NCBI RefSeq assembly: GCF_947855115.1
Contig: NZ_CANTZW010000003.1
Span: forward strand, 124,001 to 188,000
Direction: 5' to 3'
Source of the DNA: an uncultured Parabacteroides sp.
GTDB lineage: Bacteria; Bacteroidota; Bacteroidia; Bacteroidales; Tannerellaceae
Length of the DNA: 64,000 bases
Below, in pieces: positions 35,377 through 45,055 of this stretch. The notes beneath the pieces were generated by a model. That model was given only the letters and a program-made list of their open reading frames with translations, searched no databases and was not told the DNA's origin. The position numbers were made by a program, and so were the translations under genes. Position 1 is the first letter of the stretch; each line of letters starts with the position of its first letter.

Positions 35377-36936
35377 TTACCAACCTGGATTCTGATCCAA
35401 ATTCGGATTCAACGAACGTTCACTATCAGGAATAGGTAGTAAATCATAATATTCCAGATAACCATTCGGGAACTTTGTCTCAATCACACTTCCCTCATGA
35501 TCCTTAATAATCATTGGATAAAGAGTCTTTCCGATTTTCCAACGTTTCACGTCCGACCAATAACGGCCTTCCAGCGCTAACTCTATTCGTCTCTCATGCC
35601 TTACTTTCTCACGTGCCTCATCACGACTCATGGATGTCGGTAATAACGAGATCTTAACATCATCTCTTTCCGTACGGATACGATTGAGAATAGCGATTGC
35701 ATCTGCCACATTTCCGTTTGTCTCTATAATCGCCTCTGCTTTTGACAATAAGACATCCGCATATCTCAATATGATATCATTGATATAAGATTGCCCGGAA
35801 GGAGGTAGTTTCGATTCATCCTGAATACGGTACTTACGGGTACTTAAATGTTTCAACCGATTACCAGCATGATTAAACGCACCACCCGGATATAAATAAT
35901 TAGGAAAACGGTATCCTAAAATATAAGAACCAGGAAGCACCACCGTGAAACCTAAACGAGGATCCCGATTTTCATAAGGATTCTCAGGATCTACCGGAGA
36001 ACCATCGATAGTCTCATAAGCCGCAACCAAATCATCCGTAGGAACATAACGACTCCCTCTAGTCCAACTCCCGGTACCTGTCCCACAATACTGGTCTATA
36101 TAAGAACCTTGCGAATTCTCTCCTTCGATATATTGGATATCAAACAAAACTTCTTTATTATTTTCATTATCAGGATCAAACAATCCTTCATAACTATGGA
36201 AAAGACCATATTTCTTCAGCGCATCAATTTGTTCGACACAAGCTAAAACCTCCTTGTATTTACCTTGATACAAATAGGCTCTCATTTTCATTCCTAAAGC
36301 CGCACCTTTTGTCGCACGACCTGGCTCAGGAGCATCCACTCCCAAACAGGTGACCGCTATCTCATAATCATCTAACGCTTGTTGCCAAGTCTCTTCCAAA
36401 CTCGCACGCTTCAGACTTCTAGCCTCCTCCGTGGAAATATTCGTCAATATAATAGGTACACCACCATAAGTTTCCGCAAGTACAGAATATGCCAATCCGC
36501 GTAAAAAATAAGCTTCTCCGGAATACATGTTTTTAGCCTCTTCCGATAATTCCACAACATCTAGGCAGGTCAATAAATAGTTTGCCCGGGAAATTATCTC
36601 ATAACACCTTTTCCAACGATACGTAACAACACCTTCATCGCTAGAACTTAATCGCCCAGCACCTAACTTATTAAAAATTTCATCCGTTCCCCAATTAAAA
36701 GCATTTGGGGTAGCTCCATCCGTTATACCAAAGCCAAACAAGCCCTGATTATAAATCTCTTTTTCCCGTAACTGGGCATAAATACCATTTAAAAGAAGCT
36801 TTATATCCGATTCATTTTCCGGGAAATTCGCTGTCGTAATCTTATCCTCGGGATATAAATCCAAATAATTTTCCATACATCCCGTAAAAGAGACACAGAA
36901 TATGATTGATAAACAATATGCTAATAGATGTTTCAT
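35377..36936 (-). CDS. SusD/RagB-family glycan-binding lipoprotein
   Basis: Surface lipoprotein that forms the lid of the SusC transporter and binds the glycan. The signal peptide ends in the lipobox FTGC followed by the acidic MENYLDLYPED that suits surface export. The 519 residues show the SusD TPR-like helices (SRANYLLTCLDVVELSEEAK, EAYFLRGLAYSVLAETYGGV) and the C-terminal signature EARVRHERRIELALEGRYW-like block (KVRHERRIELALEGRYWSDV). It starts 4 bases after susC ends, so it is translated from the same message. Confidence 0.95.
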   Translation of the reverse strand: MKHLLAYCLSIIFCVSFTGCMENYLDLYPEDKITTANFPENESDIKLLLNGIYAQLREKEIYNQGLFGFGITDGATPNAFNWGTDEIFNKLGAGRLSSSDEGVVTYRWKRCYEIISRANYLLTCLDVVELSEEAKNMYSGEAYFLRGLAYSVLAETYGGVPIILTNISTEEARSLKRASLEETWQQALDDYEIAVTCLGVDAPEPGRATKGAALGMKMRAYLYQGKYKEVLACVEQIDALKKYGLFHSYEGLFDPDNENNKEVLFDIQYIEGENSQGSYIDQYCGTGTGSWTRGSRYVPTDDLVAAYETIDGSPVDPENPYENRDPRLGFTVVLPGSYILGYRFPNYLYPGGAFNHAGNRLKHLSTRKYRIQDESKLPPSGQSYINDIILRYADVLLSKAEAIIETNGNVADAIAILNRIRTERDDVKISLLPTSMSRDEAREKVRHERRIELALEGRYWSDVKRWKIGKTLYPMIIKDHEGSVIETKFPNGYLEYYDLLPIPDSERSLNPNLDQNPGW

Positions 36937-36940
36937 AATT

Positions 36941-39900
36941 TTAGAAATTAAGATTTATACCAAATGTAAATATTCTCGGAGTTGGGTAATAACCCGTACC
37001 CTCATCAAAAGTATTTCTCTCTGGGTCATATCCTTCGTATCCTTTTTTCCACATAATCGTAAATAAATTCTGGGCATTCGCATATACATACAATCGTTGC
37101 ACTTTCAACTTTGAGGTAATCCATTCCGGGAACGCATAACCTAATTGTAAGTTTTTCAATTTCAAGAAATCAATCCGATGTACCCAAAACGAGGAATCGT
37201 ATGTATCCCATGAAGAGTCAAACCGGAGCATCGGTATATTCGAGTCAGGATTCTCTGGGCTCCACGCATCCCGCCACTTTTCCGAAATGGTCAACCATTC
37301 ATATTGCATACGGGTCATACCACTCTTGGTAAACGCATTCGCCTGTCCCAAACCTTGGAATAAAAGATTTAAGTCAAATCCCTTATAACGCAATCCGGCT
37401 GTGATACCGTATGTAATTTTAGGGATTGTATTGCCAAGAACTTGTTTGTCTTGATAATCTAATTTTCCATCGTTATTAACATCCTCGTATTTCAGATTTC
37501 CCATTTCCGGTTTCAATCCGTTACTATGCATATGTTGAGCAGCCTCTTCATCCGATTGATAAATACCAACTGCTTTATAACCATACAAAGCTTTATACGG
37601 ATATCTTTCACGGATCAAATAAAGCTGGTCCGGAGAATTACCCCCCTGAAATTTCGTCACCTTATTATCAATATAAGTAAAGTTCAATCCTACATTAAAC
37701 CCCAAGCGGTCTCTGCTTGTCTCAAGATTATCATAATTCACAACTAACTCAAAACCATTGTTTTTCATTTCACCAACATTCTCAAATGGCGCAGTCTTAT
37801 CTCCCAACACGTTTGGTATTGGTAATTGAACGATAATATCAGTCGTCTTTTTATTGAAGTAATCAGCCTCTATATTCAACTTATTACCCAAGAAACCCAA
37901 ATCCACGCCAATATCCAAGGAAGAAGTAGTCTCCCAAGTGGTATCCTCATCCACTAAGGCGGTTACAGCAGCACCTGGAGCCAATGAGCCACCATAATTA
38001 TAACTTAAATCATAATCTTGAGTGATAACGGTTAAATAAGGCCAATATCCTTCGATAGTTTGATTTCCCAATTGTCCCCAAGACGCACGTAATTTTAAAT
38101 TAGAGAACACATTTAGATTTTTAATAAATGCCTCTTCACTTAAACGCCATCCGGCGGAGAAACCAGGAAAAACACCCCAACGATTTCCTCTTTTAAAACG
38201 AGATGAAGCATCCGCACGAAGATTCATCTCAAATAAATATTTATCCGCAAAGGCATAATTCAACCGGCCAAAATAAGATGCCATACGTAGGCCTTCCATA
38301 TTACCTTCACCTTTGATACCTTCCGTTCCTGCATCAACTTGGGTCAATCCTTCTTTCGGAGGATTTGTTCTTCTGGCAAATACATTCTTTATACTATAAT
38401 TTTCCAATTGGCTACCTAGGATAGCGGCAACATAATGCTTATCCGCAAATCTCTTACTATAATTTAACGTCGCTTGGAAATTATTACGCATCGTCGATAC
38501 CTGTTCTCTACTCAATACAATACCATCCCTATTATAATTTTTCGGTATAGTCTCTATACCAGAGTCTGTATATCCATAAAGGCTCTCATTATATTTATCG
38601 ACCATTTTCCAATTGCCATTAGAAGCCCATGTCACTTGTAAGTTCAGATCTTTCGTGAAATCCACGGTCGCAAAAGCGTTAACTGCCATATAGTCATTAG
38701 ATGTTTTCGTCGCTCCGTTCGATGCGTCGATAACAGGTTGATAGGTCGTATATAATAAAGTTCCATCGTCTTTGATAGCCTCGACTGAACCAAAACGACC
38801 ATCTCGAGTATACGGGGCGATGAAAGGAGCCGCACCAGACTGTTGCTCGAACACACGAGCCAAATCAAAAGGCTCTTGAGAATTCCTACGAGTATAATTT
38901 AAACGAGCGCCAACTTTCAACCAAGAATTCACTTTATATTCCACATTTGCCCGAATTCCAAATCTCTCGGCTTTGGAATTCATCAAAATACCTTCTTGAT
39001 TCAAATAATTCAACGATAAGAAAGAAGATAGTTTCTCTGAACCTCCACGAATCGATAAATTATGTCCCGTTATTAATGCGTTCCGATAAAGAGAATCATA
39101 CCAATCCGTATTTGGATATTTATAAGGATCTGTTCCGTTAGCAAAATTAGAGATCAATGTTTCCGAGAAAAGAGGATTTTCTCCTCCATTTACTAAAGCT
39201 TGATTAGCCATAGTCATATGCTCTGCGCTATTGGTCACTAAATCAAAATGACGTCCGATCTGCTGCATTCCAACATAAGAGTTTAACTCCACTTGAGTTT
39301 TCTCATTATTTTTCCCCATCTTGGTTGTAACCAAAACGACCCCATTAGCAGCTTTTGATCCGTAAATGGCCGCGCTTGCCGCATCTTTCAAAACTGTGAT
39401 ACTCTCTATATCACTTGGATTAACTTGACTGAATACACCTTCCACTCCGTCAATAATCACCAATGGGTCTGAGTTGTTCAGTGTACCCCAGCCACGAATT
39501 CTCAATTGGGCCCCATCATCTCCTGGCTTACCAGAATTCTGACTGATCCATACACCGGAAACTTTTCCGGAAAGCGCTTGCGACGCATCCGTAATCGGAC
39601 GATTCGCCAATTCTTCATCAAATTTAACAGAAGATACAGAACCTGTCAAATTCACTTTCTTCTGGGTTCCATAACCGACAACCACGACCTCCTCTAATGC
39701 CTGTGTATCTTCTTTTAACCGTACAGTTAGCGAGGTCTGTCCCGTAGTAGTAGCAGTTGTTGGCATAAAGCCAATATAAGAGAATTGAAGCGTAGCGTTA
39801 TCTGATACTTCCAGAATAAATTTACCGTCAAAATCCGTTATCGTACCATTTGTAGTACCTTTCTCAACGACATTAGCACCGATGATAGGTTCTCCTTTCG

Positions 39901-40318
39901 AATCAACGACAATCCCCGTTATTTTCCGTGCCTGCTGAGTAATCGTATTTGTTAAAGGTTTTTCAAATAAATAGATCTTTCCATTTTTAACCTCATAACT
40001 TAATGATGTTCCCTCCGTAATCTTATCCAAGACTTTTGTCAATTCAGCATTCGTAAAATTAACACTTACTCTCCGATTTAGATCCACGATTTGCTTGCTA
40101 TACGCAACACTCAACCCGGTTTGTTTAGTGATAGTAGCTAGAATTTTCTCTACTTTCGCATTGTTCAATACAATAGATACCCGTTGAGCCGAGGCAGTAG
40201 CCGTGAAACTCAGTAATGATATGACTAAAAATAGAAAGGTTAACTTCATGGCATTCGGTATTTTCTCAATTAATATTAAAAGGCACCTACGCCGAGGGCT
40301 TTCTTGTTTTTCTTTCAT
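36941..40318 (-). CDS. SusC/RagA-family TonB-dependent outer-membrane transporter with STN domain
   Basis: 1125 residues. After a cytosolic-looking prefix and signal peptide (MKLTFLFLVISLLSFTATAS, second Met at residue 24) there is an STN domain (residues about 48-105) that talks to the FecR anti-sigma factor, then a carboxypeptidase-like domain (ITGIVVDSKGEPIIGANVVE), the plug with the Ton box region EEVVVVGYGTQKKVNLTG, and a 22-strand barrel ending PTPRIFTFGINLNF. The long N-terminal prefix before the signal peptide is common in this family, so the first ATG is kept. It imports oligosaccharides with the SusD lid, powered by TonB/ExbBD. The STN domain and the upstream sigma/FecR pair indicate trans-envelope regulation. 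Confidence 0.95.
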   Translation of the reverse strand: MKEKQESPRRRCLLILIEKIPNAMKLTFLFLVISLLSFTATASAQRVSIVLNNAKVEKILATITKQTGLSVAYSKQIVDLNRRVSVNFTNAELTKVLDKITEGTSLSYEVKNGKIYLFEKPLTNTITQQARKITGIVVDSKGEPIIGANVVEKGTTNGTITDFDGKFILEVSDNATLQFSYIGFMPTTATTTGQTSLTVRLKEDTQALEEVVVVGYGTQKKVNLTGSVSSVKFDEELANRPITDASQALSGKVSGVWISQNSGKPGDDGAQLRIRGWGTLNNSDPLVIIDGVEGVFSQVNPSDIESITVLKDAASAAIYGSKAANGVVLVTTKMGKNNEKTQVELNSYVGMQQIGRHFDLVTNSAEHMTMANQALVNGGENPLFSETLISNFANGTDPYKYPNTDWYDSLYRNALITGHNLSIRGGSEKLSSFLSLNYLNQEGILMNSKAERFGIRANVEYKVNSWLKVGARLNYTRRNSQEPFDLARVFEQQSGAAPFIAPYTRDGRFGSVEAIKDDGTLLYTTYQPVIDASNGATKTSNDYMAVNAFATVDFTKDLNLQVTWASNGNWKMVDKYNESLYGYTDSGIETIPKNYNRDGIVLSREQVSTMRNNFQATLNYSKRFADKHYVAAILGSQLENYSIKNVFARRTNPPKEGLTQVDAGTEGIKGEGNMEGLRMASYFGRLNYAFADKYLFEMNLRADASSRFKRGNRWGVFPGFSAGWRLSEEAFIKNLNVFSNLKLRASWGQLGNQTIEGYWPYLTVITQDYDLSYNYGGSLAPGAAVTALVDEDTTWETTSSLDIGVDLGFLGNKLNIEADYFNKKTTDIIVQLPIPNVLGDKTAPFENVGEMKNNGFELVVNYDNLETSRDRLGFNVGLNFTYIDNKVTKFQGGNSPDQLYLIRERYPYKALYGYKAVGIYQSDEEAAQHMHSNGLKPEMGNLKYEDVNNDGKLDYQDKQVLGNTIPKITYGITAGLRYKGFDLNLLFQGLGQANAFTKSGMTRMQYEWLTISEKWRDAWSPENPDSNIPMLRFDSSWDTYDSSFWVHRIDFLKLKNLQLGYAFPEWITSKLKVQRLYVYANAQNLFTIMWKKGYEGYDPERNTFDEGTGYYPTPRIFTFGINLNF

Positions 40319-40331
40319 ATATTTGTAATGA

Positions 40332-40411
40332 TTTATATTATTTGGTATTAGAAATTTATTTTTAATACGACCGACAGCCGAAAAGTGTAGGAGCTTTTCG
40401 GCTGTTTTTTT
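40332..40411 (+). ncRNA. Putative antisense RNA over the susC leader
   Basis: A strong + strand terminator sits just upstream of susC on the opposite strand: perfect 12-bp stem (40374-40385 with 40394-40405) and seven T (40405-40411). No + strand gene feeds it. A TATATTTG -7 box at 40318-40325 would start an RNA near 40332, giving about 80 bases antisense to the susC leader. No -33 TTTG is seen at normal spacing. Short antisense RNAs against susC leaders are known in Bacteroides fragilis (DonS). Confidence 0.45.
40374..40411 (+). terminator. Plus-strand intrinsic terminator upstream of susC
   Basis: 12-bp perfect stem, 8-base loop, then seven T. On the minus strand the same hairpin lies in the susC leader but is not followed by a U tract, so it should not terminate susC. 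Confidence 0.85.
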
Positions 40412-40532
40412 ATATTTCCATATTATGAAGAATCCATACGCATATCTATTTTAAGGTTAACACTCGTTTTCCTGTTCTCCTATAAAATAGACACACGACT
40501 AAATGAAAAGGATGAGTCGTTGTCGGTATTTT

Positions 40533-41522
40533 TTATTTTTTCATCCGGACCTCTATCTTACCTTCTTTTTCTTCGAATAGTACAGGTGTGATTTTTTCCA
40601 ATTCCTTTAATACCGTGGTCAAGTTGACACTATCAGTCGTTATTGTATAAGTATATCGTAAAGCTGTTGAGTCCTTCACGTCAAAGGATATATTATAAGT
40701 TCGAGCCAAAGTTTTCATCACATCCGACAAAGGAGCGCTCTTAAATACGAGGACATTACGTCTCCAAGCCGAATAAATCTTGACATCATGAGAACGAAGT
40801 ACCTCACAACGTCCGGAAGTCTTGTTATAAACAGCTTTTTCTCCCGGGCGTAATTGGTAAGACCTGAAAGATCTTGATTCCAGCTCTATAGATCCAGTTT
40901 CTAAGGCTACAAATATGGCTTCTTCCTCTGGATAAGCTTTTACATCGAAGGTCGTACCCAATACTTTTATATCCATATAAGAAAGATCCACGATAAAAGG
41001 TCTGTTCTTATTTTTAGCGACCTCAAACCAAGCCTCTCCCTCCAAATAAACCTTACGCTCAGAAAGTCCGAATTTTTTCGGATAACGAATACGGCTTCCT
41101 GAATTTAAATGGACCTTGCTTCCATCTTGAAAAAGTACCTGCATACGTTCCCCATTAGGCACATACACCTCATCGTACCCATCATCTGCCAATAAGTCTA
41201 CTTGTGAGTTGATACGCACGAAAAGGCTGATAATTAAAACTATCGGAATCAAGACCGCAGCCGCATACGCAACAAAACGGCGTATCTTTTGACGGCGAAG
41301 TTGGCGCATAATGTCCTGATACATTACGGCTGAGGGTATCGGATGGTCAATCCATTCCTCCTCCTCTCCCACATTAATCGCCTTCTCATCCAAATCAATG
41401 CGTTCCGCAAGCCATGCCTGTCCTTCCGGAGTCTTAAACCAACGAACAACTTCGCAAGATTCTTCAGGCGTAGCCTCATTATTCAGCGTTTTCTCTATGA
41501 TCGACAGATCGGGTATTTTCAT
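40533..41522 (-). CDS. FecR-family anti-sigma factor
   Basis: Inner-membrane anti-sigma factor that senses the loaded SusC transporter and releases the ECF sigma factor. Residues 1-85 are cytoplasmic and bind sigma; a membrane helix lies near residues 84-105 (FVAYAAAVLIPIVLIISLFV). The periplasmic FecR domain follows (YVPNGERMQVLFQDGSKVHL, GEAWFEVAKNKNRPFIVD, IKVLGTTFDVKAYPEE). The C-terminal DUF4974/STN-like domain ends LEKITPVLFEEKEGKIEVRM and likely pairs with the STN domain of SusC. 329 residues, 35 bases after the sigma gene. Confidence 0.95.
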   Translation of the reverse strand: MKIPDLSIIEKTLNNEATPEESCEVVRWFKTPEGQAWLAERIDLDEKAINVGEEEEWIDHPIPSAVMYQDIMRQLRRQKIRRFVAYAAAVLIPIVLIISLFVRINSQVDLLADDGYDEVYVPNGERMQVLFQDGSKVHLNSGSRIRYPKKFGLSERKVYLEGEAWFEVAKNKNRPFIVDLSYMDIKVLGTTFDVKAYPEEEAIFVALETGSIELESRSFRSYQLRPGEKAVYNKTSGRCEVLRSHDVKIYSAWRRNVLVFKSAPLSDVMKTLARTYNISFDVKDSTALRYTYTITTDSVNLTTVLKELEKITPVLFEEKEGKIEVRMKK

Positions 41523-41557
41523 ATTAATTTCCTTTTATCAATTGACACATAAAGCCA

Positions 41558-42151
41558 TCAATAGGATGAGTTCCACAAATATAAAAGAAATAAAAATAGT
41601 CTCTCGAAACGTGTCCGTAGTATTTTTATAGCTTGAGCATAATGTGTTTTTACCGTAGGAACTGAAATATTCATCTTATCAGCAATTTCTTGATTAGATA
41701 GGTTCCCTTTCAATTTATACAGACAAACTTGCCGTTTTTGCTCCGGCAAATGATCAATCTCTTGGTAAAAATGAGACATCATATCCTGTTCTTCAATCTT
41801 GACAAGCAGCTCATCCTCATACTCTGGCGTTGATTGTACGATCTCATAGTTCTTTTCTACAGCACTGTTATTATTCCTGATCTCATTTAAGACGTGATTT
41901 TTTAGCATCGTATAGAGATAATTCCTTAAATTCACATTCACCATCAGCAGGGAACGTGTCTCCCACAATTTTAGAAAAACCTGTTGTACCGCATCTTCCG
42001 AGGAATATGTACTTTTCAAATATTTATAGGCCAATACATACAATAATTTATGATACCGTTCATAAATGACAGTAAACGCATCCTCACTTCCCGCCCTCAA
42101 CGAGGTAAGCAGATCTTCATCATTCCGTATGGATTTCTGAAAAAAAGGCAT
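41558..42151 (-). CDS. ECF RNA polymerase sigma factor
   Basis: 197 residues with sigma region 2 (EDAFTVIYERYHKLLYVLAY and STYSSEDAVQQVFLKLWE) and region 4 (LPEQKRQVCLYKLKGNLSNQ then EIADKMNISVPTVKTHYAQA). This is the Bacteroidetes ECF type paired with FecR and SusC. It should transcribe the susC operon when its glycan is bound. Its start is only 9 bases after the end of the HD hydrolase gene, so the two are probably co-transcribed. Confidence 0.95.
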   Translation of the reverse strand: MPFFQKSIRNDEDLLTSLRAGSEDAFTVIYERYHKLLYVLAYKYLKSTYSSEDAVQQVFLKLWETRSLLMVNVNLRNYLYTMLKNHVLNEIRNNNSAVEKNYEIVQSTPEYEDELLVKIEEQDMMSHFYQEIDHLPEQKRQVCLYKLKGNLSNQEIADKMNISVPTVKTHYAQAIKILRTRFERLFLFLLYLWNSSY

Positions 42152-42160
42152 CCGGGAAGA

Positions 42161-42805
42161 CTATATAATATATGATTCGCTATTCAACAAACGTTCTGCT
42201 TCCTTCTTCATGGCATCTGGTATCTGTGTAACTGAGCCTTCACTGATTAGTTGAATAAATTCTGGATATTCTTTACGGTAAACATCTAACATTCGATTCG
42301 CAAAGACAAACATTATTGTATATTGGATATTCGCCAGCCGATCGCACATTTTTATGAACGAAGCAAATCTCGTATCTCGTATTCCCTTATAATACAGATT
42401 ATTTGCTCGTTCTTTCCGGTTTCTTCCCTTTTCATTAGTTAAGGCATATACGATTTCAGGAACCTGTTGTTCTAATTGCAGCCTTACAGCTTCCGGCAAG
42501 ACAAAATCCTCCCCTCTAAACTCTCTCAGAAATTTCACGATATCGTTATAAGTCATCCTAGCATCCTCTATCGTATCGTGTAGATAAGCAGACGCATACA
42601 AAACCAACACGTCACCTTCTGTATCAGACACTAGATATCCGTAGCGAGAGACATACGACGCAGTCATTTTCAAATGAAATCCATAAGGTAACACATCATC
42701 ATATTTCTGATTTACATTGTCATGTATATGAAAAGCCGCCTTCTCCATACTGTTGATCCAAGGATAATAACGCTTTATCGTGGCGATAAAAGATTGTTTT
42801 TCCAT
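42161..42805 (-). CDS. Single-domain HD hydrolase, SpoT/MESH1-like
   Basis: 214 residues forming one HD domain. The metal and catalytic motif is AYLHDTIEDARMTYNDI (HDxxED near residue 76), as in the hydrolase half of SpoT and in small alarmone hydrolases; KMCDRLANIQYTIMF near residue 152 is the second conserved aspartate region, and a metal-site His is in AAFHIHDN. There is no synthetase, TGS or ACT domain. It probably cleaves a (p)ppGpp-type alarmone or a related nucleotide. Placement 9 bases before the ECF sigma gene hints at coupling between starvation signalling and glycan use; this is inference. Confidence 0.75.
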   Translation of the reverse strand: MEKQSFIATIKRYYPWINSMEKAAFHIHDNVNQKYDDVLPYGFHLKMTASYVSRYGYLVSDTEGDVLVLYASAYLHDTIEDARMTYNDIVKFLREFRGEDFVLPEAVRLQLEQQVPEIVYALTNEKGRNRKERANNLYYKGIRDTRFASFIKMCDRLANIQYTIMFVFANRMLDVYRKEYPEFIQLISEGSVTQIPDAMKKEAERLLNSESYII

Positions 42806-42886
42806 TTCTCCTGTTATTATAATTTAGTTAATTACAAACAACCGGACAAATATATCATTTTAATTCAAGATCCTATGGAGTGAGAC

Positions 42887-43648
42887 TCAGATAATATCCA
42901 GCTTTTCTCTTAATTGCTTGAAATACCTATGCGAGGCAAACTTAGCCACATCTTCAAAAGGAGGATAAAAAACACACCGTAATGTCTTATTCTCAATAAA
43001 CATCAAATAACTAAGATTTACGATACAATCTTGACTAATTTGTGAGAATATATTATTAATTGATAGCAATTCTTTTGCCGTAGTACTCATTTTTAACTTA
43101 TGGGTTTTGCGAGAGGTCAATACGATTTGCCAACAACGTAAGTCCTTCAGGAATTGGAAGATGAAGATCTCCTCACGACGAACCAATAATAAACCGGAAA
43201 CTGTCTGGATGGCAATTCTATTATCCTTATTTAGTATCTTTCGCAAAGATTTTTCCATACTGAGTATATTTTTAGGCTCAACAGTATGAAAACGTTTTAT
43301 CATGGTAGCCAATTCCTCAAGAGTATAAGGTTTTAACAAATAATCAAATGCCGAGGCACGCAAGGCATCCAATACATACTTATCATAGGCTGTAAAAAAA
43401 ATAACACGTAAGTCAGGATGAACATCTTCCCGTATATCATTCAATAATTCAAATCCTGACATATCCGGTAACTCTACATCTAAGAATACTAAATCCGGTT
43501 TATACTTAATGATCAGTTTCTTTCCTAACTCCGCAGTCACGGCACTTTCCAATATCTTTATACCCGGGAAAGCAGACAAATCATCTTGTAATTTTTGGAT
43601 TGACTTTAAATCGTCATCTACGATTATAACCGTTATTTCTCTTCCCAT
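42887..43648 (-). CDS. LytTR-family response regulator
   Basis: 253 residues. A receiver domain (residues 1-120) has the acidic pocket VDDD near residue 11, the phospho-acceptor in LVFLDVELPDMSG near residue 56, and the Lys of YLLKPY near residue 106. The C-terminal LytTR DNA-binding domain follows (IAIQTVSGLLLVRREEIFIF, VNLSYLMFIENKTL). LytTR regulators usually act with a membrane LytS-type histidine kinase, which is not found next to it, so it is an orphan here. It lies 82 bases upstream of the HD hydrolase gene. Confidence 0.9.
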   Translation of the reverse strand: MGREITVIIVDDDLKSIQKLQDDLSAFPGIKILESAVTAELGKKLIIKYKPDLVFLDVELPDMSGFELLNDIREDVHPDLRVIFFTAYDKYVLDALRASAFDYLLKPYTLEELATMIKRFHTVEPKNILSMEKSLRKILNKDNRIAIQTVSGLLLVRREEIFIFQFLKDLRCWQIVLTSRKTHKLKMSTTAKELLSINNIFSQISQDCIVNLSYLMFIENKTLRCVFYPPFEDVAKFASHRYFKQLREKLDII

Positions 43649-43960
43649 ACACTCTTCTATTTTTCAACAAAGAAAAATATTTATCATCAAGTTTAAAAAT
43701 CAGCAAAGGTTTTTATATGAGGATTTTTGCATATAAAAAGCATTATATATATCTATCCATTCATTTTTCATACTTATTCTACAATTTTTATCAATAGGTT
43801 TGGGTAAAACCTTTCGCTTATGGCTTTAATCAGAAGAGCTGAAAGAGACCTAGTTTCCTCTATAAAATTTATTCTATCAGATTTTTTGGAATTTCTAATC
43901 CGTAAACCTTATCTTAGTACCCACAGTTATACCAGAGACAACATTATTACATTAATTATC
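43649..43960. other. Divergent intergenic region
   Basis: Between the LytTR gene and the hydrolase. An open frame from 43820 runs into the hydrolase but its 47 codons are not secretory or family-like, so it is treated as leader. No repeat seen. Confidence 0.5.
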
Positions 43961-44977
43961 ATGTCACAACGAAAAATAAATATTATCACATTTCTTTGCC
44001 TCTTCGTACTCACGGCATACGCCCAATACGTTCCCGACATATTAGGAGACGGCTACTTACGCCGTACTTTCCAAATGCCTGACGATTATGAAGGAAAAGT
44101 TGTTTGTACGTTGGTAAAAAAGTCTCAACAAGATTATGTTAAACAGGCTGTTTTATATATCCATGGCTATAACGATTATTTTTTTCAAAAACAATTAGGC
44201 GATAGTGTCAATGCACATGGGTATAATTTCTACGCGATGGATTTACGGAAATACGGACGTTCGATGTTACCCAACCAAACCCCATTTTTTTGTAAGAGTT
44301 TAAAAGAATATTTCGCTGATATCGATACCGCCTTGGCCACTATCCGCTCTGAAGGCAACGAGCGGATATTACTAATGGCTCATTCTACAGGTGGATTGAT
44401 CACACCTTATTATTTAAATAGTAAAGAAGGAGAATTACCAGTAGACGGTCTTATATTAAACAGCCCTTTCCTAGATTGGAATTTCGGGTGGTTCATGGAG
44501 AAAGTAATACTACCAGCCGTAGCGTTTATCGGGAAACTATTTCCAAATCTAACCGTTCAAGGTTTGGGGAATCCGAATTATGCTTATAGCTTGCTCAAAC
44601 AATATAAAGGAGAATGGGAATTCAACACGAACTGGAAAATGATATTCGGACATCCGAAAAAAGCTGGATGGATCAATGCCATACAAGAAGCACAGCAGAC
44701 CATACAGGAAGGGTTAAAGTTGGATTGCCCGATATTAGTAATGTCTTCCAGCAAGTCTTTTCCGGAAACAGAGACATGGCATAAGGAGTACATGACCTCT
44801 GACATCGTCTTGAATATTCAAGACATTCAAAAATATGGGGAGAAACTAGGAACTAAAGTCACAAGAGATACTATTCCAAACGGTATCCACGACTTAATCC
44901 TGTCTCAAAAGCCTTATCGGGACAATATTTATCAAACAATATTCAAATGGCTAAACAAGTTGATGATTGATCAGTAA
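43961..44977 (+). CDS. Secreted alpha/beta hydrolase (monoacylglycerol lipase-like)
   Basis: 338 residues from MSQRKINIITFLCLFVLTAY, which is a signal peptide ending AYAQ. The alpha/beta hydrolase fold shows an oxyanion region YIHGYNDY, the nucleophile elbow LMAHSTGG (Ser near residue 142), an acid in the strand CPILVMSSSK, and the catalytic His in NGIHDLILS near the end. This order matches serine aminopeptidase S33 or monoglyceride lipase-like enzymes. Substrate unknown. The upstream ATG at 43820 would bury the signal peptide, so it is rejected. Confidence 0.8.
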   Translation: MSQRKINIITFLCLFVLTAYAQYVPDILGDGYLRRTFQMPDDYEGKVVCTLVKKSQQDYVKQAVLYIHGYNDYFFQKQLGDSVNAHGYNFYAMDLRKYGRSMLPNQTPFFCKSLKEYFADIDTALATIRSEGNERILLMAHSTGGLITPYYLNSKEGELPVDGLILNSPFLDWNFGWFMEKVILPAVAFIGKLFPNLTVQGLGNPNYAYSLLKQYKGEWEFNTNWKMIFGHPKKAGWINAIQEAQQTIQEGLKLDCPILVMSSSKSFPETETWHKEYMTSDIVLNIQDIQKYGEKLGTKVTRDTIPNGIHDLILSQKPYRDNIYQTIFKWLNKLMIDQ

Positions 44978-45055
44978 AAAACAACAATATATTGCCAACA
45001 ATCAATTATCAACTAATTTTCTTACCTTTGCGACCATACAAAATATTTATCATAC

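Noticed and set aside
43820..43960. N-terminal extension of the alpha/beta hydrolase
   Set aside because: It would place 47 residues before a clear signal peptide; the ATG at 43961 is the sensible start.
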